Shown here piece by piece: positions 1 through 4,433 of a DNA stretch of 6,447 nucleotides; position 1 is the first letter of the stretch; the number at the start of each line of letters is the position of its first letter. The position numbers and the translations under genes are program-made. Below the pieces are notes generated by a model. That model was given only the letters and a program-made list of their open reading frames with translations, ran no database searches and was not told the DNA's origin. Source of the DNA: Actinomycetota bacterium (GTDB taxonomy: Bacteria; Actinomycetota; Acidimicrobiia; Acidimicrobiales; Iamiaceae); assembly GCA_017882935.1 (NCBI GenBank), contig JADGOP010000144.1, positions 1 through 6,447 of the forward strand. Direction: 5' to 3'.

Positions 1-836
1 CCACGGCTGTGGATCAGGAAGGCGTCGTACACGCGGTCGCGAGGCTGGATGGCGTTGGCGTAGGTCACCATGCGGAAGGCCGACTGCGACTCGCCGTCGG
101 CGATGAGGCGGCGGACGTGCAGCCCACCGAGGGGATCGATGCCCGTCGACGAGTGGTGCCGCAGCAGCGCGCCTGCCTGGGAGAAGATGCTGTAGGAGTA
201 GTCGTCACCGGGGTGGACGAGGGGTGCGTAGCGCACCGGGTCCTGCACCTTGAGCGGGCTGAGCGCGATGCCGGGGATCCCGCCGCCGCCGTAGATGCCC
301 GCCTTCTGCACCGACACGCCGACATACGCGAACCCGTCGCGCACCAGTTCGTCGTGGGCGAAGCCCCAGTCGACGTCCTCGTCGGTGCCGGCGCTCACGT
401 TCATCCACTCGACCACCACCGTGCCGTTGAACTTGGCGGGGTTGGCAGGCCGGCGCACGATGATGCGCGTCTCGTAGGGCGCGGTGGTGGTGGGCCGGGC
501 GGTCCACCGTCCGTCGGTGCCCCACGTGCCGCTCGCCGCGTGGGCGGTGGCCGTGCCCGAGAGGAAGTACTCGTTCTCGGTGTAGTGGTCGACCGTCGCG
601 AAGCGCGGCGGCATGGCGTTGGCGGGGTGCCCCGTGGTGCCACCGGTGATCGGCCCGCTCACGGCGGGGACGGGCACCCGCGGCGGATGGTCGTGCGCGT
701 GGTCGTGCCTGGCGGCGGTGGTGCCGGCGAACGACGTCGGCGCGCTCAGCACCCCGACGCACGACAGGGCGACCAGCAGGCCGCCGGCCACGACGCGCGT
801 GCGACGACGGGGTGAGGAGGTGGGAGGATGGAACAT
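1..836 (-). CDS. Secreted alpha/beta-hydrolase-domain protein (N-terminal part, cut by window edge)
   Basis: The first 278 codons are visible; the 3' end lies beyond position 1. The start ATG (836-834) has a purine-rich AGGGGG 8 nt upstream. Residues 1-37 look like an export signal: a basic stretch RRRTR (10-14), a hydrophobic core (15-31) and a likely signal peptidase cut after SFA (35-37). The twin arginines might direct Tat export, but the motif is imperfect. The mature N-terminus has a His-rich HDHAHDH (44-50). The body resembles the large 'alpha/beta hydrolase domain' family (PF20091-like): VVVEWMNV (around 140), a WGFAHDELVRDGFAYVGVSVQ segment, and a nucleophile elbow G-E-S-Q-S with Ser250 as probable nucleophile. 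The acid and His of the triad would lie in the missing part. An esterase or lipase-like role outside the membrane is inferred; the substrate is unknown. The family assignment is from memory of motifs, not a search. Confidence 0.85.
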   Translation of the reverse strand, partial: MFHPPTSSPRRRTRVVAGGLLVALSCVGVLSAPTSFAGTTAARHDHAHDHPPRVPVPAVSGPITGGTTGHPANAMPPRFATVDHYTENEYFLSGTATAHAASGTWGTDGRWTARPTTTAPYETRIIVRRPANPAKFNGTVVVEWMNVSAGTDEDVDWGFAHDELVRDGFAYVGVSVQKAGIYGGGGIPGIALSPLKVQDPVRYAPLVHPGDDYSYSIFSQAGALLRHHSSTGIDPLGGLHVRRLIADGESQSAFRMVTYANAIQPRDRVYDAFLIHSR

Positions 837-844
837 CGGCGGAG

Positions 845-850
845 CCCCCT
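845..850 (-). promoter_or_regulatory. Ribosome binding site of the secreted hydrolase
   Basis: On the minus strand this reads AGGGGG, 8 nt before the ATG at 836. It supports that start over internal codons, because the export signal begins directly at this ATG. The 87-bp stretch 837-923 between this gene and the upstream VOC gene shows no clear sigma-70 promoter. A TACGGT hexamer on the minus strand is the only weak -10 candidate. Confidence 0.5.
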
Positions 851-923
851 GGACGATCCGGTCGGCCCCCCTCACGGATCAACGCTCCGACCGTACACAA
901 CGCCCCCCGTCGCTGCAGCCTGC

Positions 924-1307
924 CTACTCCGGTTGGAAGACGGCGATGGTGTTGCCGTCGGGATCCCTGAACCACGCCGAGCGACCGATGCCAGGTGTTG
1001 TCACCACGTGATCGACCGTCTCGAAGGTCGGGGTGTCGTACTCCTCGAACACGACGCCACGGCCCGCGAGCTCGGCCACGTCGTGGTCGAGGTCGGTCGA
1101 CCAGAAGCGGACCTGGGTGTGCTCGGCCTTGTTGCCGCCGGGCCTCCCGTAGACCAGCAGGGTGGTGCCGTCGGCGCCTTCGAAGACGAGGTGGTTCTTG
1201 ATCGTCTCCGCGGACAACGTGAGGCCGAGGGTCTTCTCGTAGAACTCCTGGCTCCGTTCCAGGTCGGTCGACACCAGGACCGCGGAGATGCGGTTGCTGC
1301 TCAGCAT
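924..1307 (-). CDS. VOC-family (glyoxalase/bleomycin-resistance fold) protein
   Basis: This is a complete 127-residue protein, the usual size for a single-domain VOC protein made of two beta-alpha-beta-beta-beta units. Visible hallmarks are the first strand plus STDLERSQEFYEKTLGL (13-29), where VOC proteins carry D-x-x-x-S-x-x-F-Y, and the C-terminal WFRDPDGNTIAVFQ (112-125), the typical FxDPDGN-x-x-x-x-x-[EQ] ending. The His usual in the first strand is absent (Ala-Val-Leu instead), and the C-terminal acidic metal position appears to be Ala122. A metal-dependent glyoxalase I or fosfomycin-type reaction is therefore unlikely. Binding or modification of a small hydrophobic molecule is more plausible. 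A good GAGGAG lies 7 nt before the ATG. The gene follows the ABM-like gene by 31 bp, so the two are probably one transcript under the divergent MarR regulator. The family is sure; the substrate is unknown. Confidence 0.9.
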   Translation of the reverse strand: MLSSNRISAVLVSTDLERSQEFYEKTLGLTLSAETIKNHLVFEGADGTTLLVYGRPGGNKAEHTQVRFWSTDLDHDVAELAGRGVVFEEYDTPTFETVDHVVTTPGIGRSAWFRDPDGNTIAVFQPE

Positions 1308-1338
1308 GTCGTGACTCCTCGGGTAGCCGACGGTGGCG

Positions 1339-1626
1339 CTAGGAGATGACCTTGTACAGGTCGATCTCGGTCTGCTCGGGAGGCGTGGGGAAGCCACCGT
1401 CGATGCCCTGTTCCATCCGGGGCATGAGGATGGTGTCGCGGAAGTGCTCCCAGCTCTCCTTCGAATCGTGGACCGCCATGATCGTCCAGCCGCCGGGCAC
1501 GGGGCCGGCCGCGTGGAAGACCTGACCCTCCGGGAGGCTCCCGTCGCTGGGGTGGACCGCAGCGATCGAGGCCTCGTAGTTCTCCTTGGTGCCGCCGGGG
1601 AAGTGGTGGATGACGCCGAATGCCAT
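1339..1626 (-). CDS. Small ABM-like (dimeric alpha/beta barrel) conserved protein
   Basis: This is a complete 95-residue protein. It begins MAFGVIHHFPGGTKENYEAS and has a central GGWTIMAVHDSKESWEHFRD (45-64), a layout of strand, helix, strand, strand and helix that fits the antibiotic-biosynthesis-monooxygenase-like ferredoxin fold. I recall similar proteins of about 95-105 residues being common in actinobacteria and annotated as hypothetical. The fold normally works as a dimer; some members are cofactor-free monooxygenases of quinols or polyketides and others bind haem or have no known activity. No catalytic residue can be named here. The start is supported by GAGGGAG on the minus strand, 7 nt before the ATG. 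It is the first gene of a minus-strand pair with the VOC gene, and its promoter region holds the MarR operator. A role in handling a reactive or aromatic small molecule is inferred from context only. Confidence 0.85.
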   Translation of the reverse strand: MAFGVIHHFPGGTKENYEASIAAVHPSDGSLPEGQVFHAAGPVPGGWTIMAVHDSKESWEHFRDTILMPRMEQGIDGGFPTPPEQTEIDLYKVIS

Positions 1627-1633
1627 GACTGGT

Positions 1634-1640
1634 CTCCCTC
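1634..1640 (-). promoter_or_regulatory. Ribosome binding site of the ABM-like gene
   Basis: On the minus strand this reads GAGGGAG, 7 nt before the ATG at 1626. It is a strong Shine-Dalgarno match and fixes the start of the ABM-like protein. Confidence 0.65.
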
Positions 1641-1648
1641 ATGTGGTG

Positions 1649-1677
1649 GGTATATACTTACTTCACCAAGAAAGTAA
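1649..1677 (-). promoter_or_regulatory. Candidate promoter of the ABM-like/VOC unit
   Basis: On the minus strand TTACTT (1677-1672) and TATACC (1654-1649) are separated by 17 bp, a fair match to sigma-70 -35 and -10 boxes. The spacer contains most of the inverted repeat, so bound repressor would block this promoter. The boxes are read by eye and other spacings are possible. Confidence 0.4.
1653..1658 (+). promoter_or_regulatory. Candidate -10 box of the MarR gene
   Basis: TATACT matches the TATAAT consensus at five of six positions and would place the transcript start near 1665, giving a leader of about 28 nt before the MarR ATG. No convincing -35 is seen about 17 bp upstream. The inverted repeat overlaps the last three bases of this box and the start point, which would fit autorepression. 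Confidence 0.4.
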
Positions 1678-1679
1678 GT
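1656..1679. promoter_or_regulatory. Probable MarR operator (8-bp perfect inverted repeat)
   Basis: ACTTACTT (1656-1663) and AAGTAAGT (1672-1679) are perfect inverted copies separated by 8 bp. The repeat is strikingly AT-rich against a 70% GC background. It is centred between the divergent MarR and ABM-like genes and overlaps candidate promoters for both. MarR dimers are known to bind such palindromes beside their own genes. Centre-to-centre spacing of the half-sites is 16 bp, somewhat more than one and a half helical turns. The assignment to this MarR protein is inferred from position. Confidence 0.7.
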
Positions 1680-1692
1680 CGGGAGAGGATGC

Positions 1693-2148
1693 ATGTCAAG
1701 CGCCGACCGCGACGAGTACCTGACGGAGGACGAGTTCCGGGCGTGGCACGGGTCCCTCCAGTTCACCGACGCCGCCCTGCGTGCCCTCGATGCCGCACTC
1801 AGCGCCGGCCACGGGATCTCGATCAAGGAGTTCGACGTGCTGATCACCTTGTTCAACGCTCCCGACGGGCGGCTGCGCATGACCGAGCTGGCCGATCGCG
1901 TCGTCCTCACCCCGAGTGGGGTCAGCCACCTGGTGACGCGCCTCGCGCGGGCGGGGATGGTGGAGCGCATCGTCGACGATGACGACCGTCGCAGCTACTT
2001 CGCAGCGCTGACCACCGCCGGCCGGCGGCGACTGCACGAAGCGCGGCCGACGCACAACGAGGTGGTCCGCGCGCACCTCACGCGTCGCCTCACCGCCGCA
2101 CAGCTGGCGACCCTGGGCACGCTGTGGGACAAGGTCCTCGACGACTGA
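1693..2148 (+). CDS. MarR-family transcriptional regulator
   Basis: This is a complete 151-residue protein, within the usual 140-160 for MarR. The N-terminal helix (about 14-40) and C-terminal helices (about 105-150) would form the dimer interface. The central winged helix-turn-helix is clear: DVLITLFNAPDGRLRMTELA leads to the recognition helix region TPSGVSHLVTRLARAGMVER (73-92), then the wing with DDDDRRSYFAALTTAGRRRL, carrying the family's D-x-R-x-x-x-x-x-L-T signature. It should bind DNA as a dimer and release it when a small ligand binds. The start ATG follows GGGAGAGG with a rather short spacing of about 4 nt; the protein length supports it. It is divergent from the ABM-like/VOC pair and probably represses both that pair and itself through the adjacent inverted repeat. 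The ligand is unknown. No cysteine is visible, so thiol-based redox sensing of the OhrR type is unlikely. Confidence 0.95.
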   Translation: MSSADRDEYLTEDEFRAWHGSLQFTDAALRALDAALSAGHGISIKEFDVLITLFNAPDGRLRMTELADRVVLTPSGVSHLVTRLARAGMVERIVDDDDRRSYFAALTTAGRRRLHEARPTHNEVVRAHLTRRLTAAQLATLGTLWDKVLDD

Positions 2149-2161
2149 CCGGGCCGGTCAG
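2145..2161. terminator. Short bidirectional hairpin shared by two convergent genes
   Basis: CTGACCG (2145-2151) and CGGTCAG (2155-2161) form a perfect 7-bp stem with a 3-nt loop. The hairpin contains the TGA of the MarR gene and the TGA of the convergent cupredoxin gene. There is no T-run on either side, so this is not a classical intrinsic terminator. Hairpins without U-tails are proposed as terminators in actinobacteria, but the activity here is inferred. Confidence 0.4.
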
Positions 2162-2601
2162 GAGACGACGACGGTGCCCGTCATCGAGGGGTGGATCTTG
2201 CAGTGGTACGAGTAGGTGCCGGCCTTCGAGAACGTGAACGAGTAGGACGACCCCGGTGACAGGTCCGGCGACGTCCAGGTGACGGCGTCACCCGAGTCGG
2301 CGGTCCAGGTGTGGGTCGTCGAGTCCTTGTTGGTCACGGTCACCTTCGTGCCGGACTTCACCTTGAGCGGGCTGGGGCCGAACGAGAAGTTGTCGATGGT
2401 GACGGCGGATCCGCCGGCGGCTGCGGCCGGCGCGGCGGCAGCCGGCCCGGCGGTGGTGGTGGGGTTCGAGGCGCCGTAGCCCTTGCCGCTCGAGCCGCAG
2501 GCACCGAGCAGCGCCACCGAGGCGACCGAGGCGGTCACGGCGACGAGGGTGGTCCTCGCCGAGCGACGTGCTCGGCGAGCGGGGGAGGTGGTTGTGCTCA
2601 T
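2158..2601 (-). CDS. Cupredoxin lipoprotein (amicyanin/plastocyanin-like blue copper protein)
   Basis: This is a complete 147-residue protein. The N-terminus is basic (PARRARRSAR, 7-16), followed by a hydrophobic segment and a lipobox L-G-A-C with Cys35 as the lipidated residue. A low-complexity Thr/Pro/Ala linker (46-64) leads to a single cupredoxin domain (about 66-147). All type 1 copper ligands are visible: His97 in TTHTWT, then Cys134, His137 and Met140 in YHCKIHPSM. The C-x-x-H-x-x-M loop has the short spacing of amicyanin. Expected role: one-electron transfer or copper binding on the outer face of the membrane. No oxidase, amine dehydrogenase or copper transporter is next to it, so its partner is unknown. 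No Shine-Dalgarno is seen before the ATG, which may be leaderless. It converges with the MarR gene (9 bp apart) and is divergent from the MBL gene. Confidence 0.93.
   Translation of the reverse strand: MSTTTSPARRARRSARTTLVAVTASVASVALLGACGSSGKGYGASNPTTTAGPAAAAPAAAAGGSAVTIDNFSFGPSPLKVKSGTKVTVTNKDSTTHTWTADSGDAVTWTSPDLSPGSSYSFTFSKAGTYSYHCKIHPSMTGTVVVS
2555..2579. repeat. Strong inverted repeat in the 5' coding part of the cupredoxin gene
   Basis: CTCGCCGAG (2555-2563) and CTCGGCGAG (2571-2579) are perfect inverted copies. With the next C-G pair they make a 10-bp GC-rich stem with a 5-nt loop. It covers about codons 8-16 of the cupredoxin mRNA, in the Arg-rich part of the signal peptide. It could slow early translation, or simply reflect repeated Arg/Ala/Ser codons at high GC. 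Confidence 0.6.
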
Positions 2602-2640
2602 GCCAGGTACTACGCACGGAACGCCGCAACGGTTTGTCCG

Positions 2641-2646
2641 TAGCCT
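2641..2646 (+). promoter_or_regulatory. Candidate -10 box for a leaderless MBL transcript
   Basis: TAGCCT fits the TANNNT pattern of actinobacterial -10 boxes and ends 6 nt before the ATG at 2653, the spacing expected if transcription starts at the A of the start codon. No Shine-Dalgarno is present in the upstream bases. The gap 2602-2652 must also contain the divergent cupredoxin promoter. A GGAAC at 2618-2622 could be a -35 of an ECF-type promoter, but that is weak. Confidence 0.35.
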
Positions 2647-2652
2647 GCGGCC

Positions 2653-3426
2653 ATGATCGATCTGCCGGTGGCCTCGCCGTGGTTCGTGCAGGTGCGGGTG
2701 TCCGACACGCTCACCCTGGTGACCGAGCCCCACGTCCACCCGCTGCTGCGCTGCAACGTGTGGCACGTGCAGGGGCGCGACCGCGACCTGGTGGTCGACA
2801 CGGCGTTGGGGCTGCGCCCGCTGCGGCAGTTCGTGGAGCGCGAGCTCGACGGTGGGCTCCTGGCCGTGGCCACCCACACGCACGGCGACCACGTCGGCGG
2901 CATGCACGAGTTCGCCGAACGGGCGGTGCACCGGGCCGAGGCCCACGCGCTGGACCGAGCGGGACTCGCCGTGCTCGACCCCGGCGTGTTCGGTGAGGAG
3001 GTCCTCGGGCCCTACCGCGACGCCGGCTACGACATCCCCGCGCTCCTCGTCGACGCAGTGCCAGCGGGCGGGCTCGACGCCGCGCTGCTCGAGATCGCGC
3101 CTGCGCCCGCCACCCGCGTCCTCGACGACGGCGACGTGATCGACCTCGGCGACCGGGCCTTCGAGGTGCTGCACCTGCCGGGCCACTCGCCGGGGAGCAT
3201 CGGTCTGTGGGAGGCGGCCAGCGGGATCCTCTTCTCGGGCGACGCCGTGTACGACGGGCCGCTCCTCGACGAGCTCGAGGGATCCGACGTGGTCGCCTAC
3301 GTGGCCTCCATGCGCCGGCTGCGCGACCTGCCGGTCACCGTGGTCCACGGCGGCCACGAGCCCAGCTTCGGGCGCGAACGCCTGGTGGCCATCTGCACCG
3401 AGTACCTCGATCGCCACGACGCCTGA
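2653..3426 (+). CDS. MBL-fold metallo-hydrolase
   Basis: This is a complete 257-residue protein of the metallo-beta-lactamase fold superfamily (glyoxalase II-like branch). The metal site is complete: THTHGDH with His75, His77, Asp79 and His80; His178 in LPGHSPGS; bridging Asp197 in LFSGDAVYDG; and the last His235 in VHGGHEP. Such proteins bind two Zn or Fe ions and hydrolyse thioesters, lactones, phosphoesters or related bonds in the cytoplasm. No signal peptide is visible, so a periplasmic beta-lactamase is unlikely. A segment between residues 95 and 155 separates the two metal clusters and may form a substrate cap. The start ATG lacks a Shine-Dalgarno but is preceded by a TANNNT box at leaderless spacing. 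The substrate cannot be told from the sequence. The family call is firm. Confidence 0.94.
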   Translation: MIDLPVASPWFVQVRVSDTLTLVTEPHVHPLLRCNVWHVQGRDRDLVVDTALGLRPLRQFVERELDGGLLAVATHTHGDHVGGMHEFAERAVHRAEAHALDRAGLAVLDPGVFGEEVLGPYRDAGYDIPALLVDAVPAGGLDAALLEIAPAPATRVLDDGDVIDLGDRAFEVLHLPGHSPGSIGLWEAASGILFSGDAVYDGPLLDELEGSDVVAYVASMRRLRDLPVTVVHGGHEPSFGRERLVAICTEYLDRHDA

Positions 3427-3432
3427 TCAGGC
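3421..3432. repeat. Perfect 12-bp palindrome at the MBL stop codon
   Basis: GCCTGATCAGGC is a perfect palindrome that includes the TGA of the MBL gene. As RNA it could only form a 4-bp stem with a 4-nt loop, and no T-run follows. It may be a weak 3'-end structure, a DNA-binding site for the downstream promoter, or chance. Confidence 0.35.
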
Positions 3433-3458
3433 AGGCAGGAGGCCGGCCGACGCACCGG

Positions 3459-3464
3459 TACGTT
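3459..3464 (+). promoter_or_regulatory. Candidate -10 box ahead of the thioesterase unit
   Basis: TACGTT fits TANNNT and ends 7 nt before a GTG at 3472, so transcription would begin at or next to that GTG. No good -35 is seen (bases 3436-3441 are CAGGAG). It would drive the short leader ORF, the thioesterase and the dehydrogenase. Confidence 0.4.
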
Positions 3465-3471
3465 GGAACGG

Positions 3472-3576
3472 GTGACGATCGCACGGCCGGGCATCCGACG
3501 AACGATGTGGGGCTCACCCCGGGCCCCACGTCAGTTCGTCGCGGGCGACCCCGGTTGGGCAGCATCTGTCCCGTGA
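3472..3576 (+). CDS. Possible leaderless 34-codon leader ORF before the thioesterase
   Basis: The GTG at 3472 opens a 34-codon frame ending in a TGA that overlaps the thioesterase start as GTGA (3573-3576). The predicted peptide starts VTIARPGIRRTMW and ends WAASVP; it is basic, contains Arg and Trp residues, and matches no family I know. A TANNNT box sits 7 nt upstream, the usual arrangement for leaderless translation. The overlap would let ribosomes finishing the leader start on the thioesterase, which itself has no clear Shine-Dalgarno. In high-GC DNA a 34-codon open frame is not unusual, so translation is uncertain. The alternative is a plain 5' leader of about 100 nt. Confidence 0.35.
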   Translation: MTIARPGIRRTMWGSPRAPRQFVAGDPGWAASVP

Positions 3577-4433
3577 GCGACCTGACCATCGGCCCCGATC
3601 CCTCCCCGCTGCCCGACATCCCGGGTGCGGGCGCGCCCGGTGCCGACCTCGCGGTCCCTCCGCGCTGGCTCGGCCTCGAGGGCGTTGCCGACGGCCACTA
3701 CGCGTTCGAGCTCACGCCACTCCTGGCCCGCTTCGACGGTCGGCTGTTCGGCGGCACCGGGATCGCGCTCACCGTCGCCGCCTTCGAGGCGGAGACGGGC
3801 CGCGACGCGCTCTGGACCACCGTGCAGTTCGCGGGGTCGGCCGAGGTGGGCGAGTGCATCGACTGCCACGTCGAGGTGCTCGCGGTGGGCCGCCACACCA
3901 GCCAGGTGCGCCTCACGGCCGTCGTCGGTGACCGCCTGGTCCTCGCGGCGCTGGGAGCCACCGCGTCGTCGAGCTCCCAGGGCTTCGCCGCCCGGCTGGG
4001 CGACATGCCCCTCGTCACGGGCCCCGACGACTCGGAGCCGTTCGACCTCGGCTTCCCGCTCGCGGTCCCCGAGCTCGCCGAGCAGGGCCCCTTTGCCATG
4101 GCCGAGTACCGGCAGGCGCGGGGCTCCGAGGGCTCACAGGTCTGGGCGCGCATGCGCGACACGCCCCAGTCGCGGGCCACGCTCGGCTATCTCGCCGACT
4201 TCGTGCCGAACGCCGTGGTGCGGGCGGCCGGTCGGGCGGGCGGGGGGACGAGCCTCGACAACAGCATCCGCTTCGGTCCGGACGCGCCTGCCGGGACCGA
4301 GTGGCTGCTCCTCGACTTCGATCCCTTCTTCGCGGCCAACGGGTACGTGCACGGCGCGGCCCGCATCTGGTCGGCCGACGGCCTGCTGCTCGCCGTGGCG
4401 TCACAGACCGCGGTCGCCAAGCTGTTCGACTGA
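3573..4433 (+). CDS. TesB-like acyl-CoA thioesterase (double hotdog)
   Basis: The protein has 286 residues from the GTG at 3573, the size of E. coli TesB (286). It contains two tandem hotdog halves of the 4HBT_3 type. The first half runs to about residue 135 (FELTPLLARFDGRLFGGTGIAL, 46-67). The second half carries TSLDNSIRF with Asp229 and ends GYVHGAARIWSADGLLLAVASQ with Gln278. These align with the catalytic Asp204 and Gln278 of TesB; the TesB Thr228 position does not seem to be kept. Expected reaction: hydrolysis of acyl-CoA to free acid and CoA in the cytoplasm. The GTG start is chosen because the GTGA overlap and the family N-terminus fit it; an in-frame GTG at 3507 is an alternative. 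The stop overlaps the dehydrogenase start as TGATG, so both are co-translated. Acyl chain preference is unknown. Confidence 0.88.
   Translation: MSDLTIGPDPSPLPDIPGAGAPGADLAVPPRWLGLEGVADGHYAFELTPLLARFDGRLFGGTGIALTVAAFEAETGRDALWTTVQFAGSAEVGECIDCHVEVLAVGRHTSQVRLTAVVGDRLVLAALGATASSSSQGFAARLGDMPLVTGPDDSEPFDLGFPLAVPELAEQGPFAMAEYRQARGSEGSQVWARMRDTPQSRATLGYLADFVPNAVVRAAGRAGGGTSLDNSIRFGPDAPAGTEWLLLDFDPFFAANGYVHGAARIWSADGLLLAVASQTAVAKLFD

Noticed and set aside
9..815. Long open frame on the plus strand over the secreted hydrolase gene
   Set aside because: Its product is low-complexity Gly/Ala/Arg/Val sequence with no domain, while the opposite strand encodes a signal peptide and a GESQS elbow. It is a high-GC shadow.
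924..1970. A 348-codon minus-strand frame that could suggest a fusion ending in the VOC domain
   Set aside because: Only the last 127 residues look like protein. The upstream part is antisense to MarR and out of frame with the ABM-like gene, and a good ribosome site precedes the ATG at 1307.
2405..2465. GC-rich run of GGC/GCC-like repeats as a possible regulatory repeat
   Set aside because: It encodes the Ala/Pro/Thr linker of the cupredoxin lipoprotein, a normal flexible spacer.
2158..3417. A 419-codon minus-strand frame that would extend the cupredoxin N-terminally
   Set aside because: The extension is antisense to the MBL gene, whose metal motifs are complete. The lipoprotein signal begins right at the ATG at 2601.
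3207..3572. Upstream in-frame extension of the thioesterase to position 3207
   Set aside because: It would overlap the last third of the MBL gene, and the added residues are composition-biased. The GTG at 3573 gives the family's normal length.
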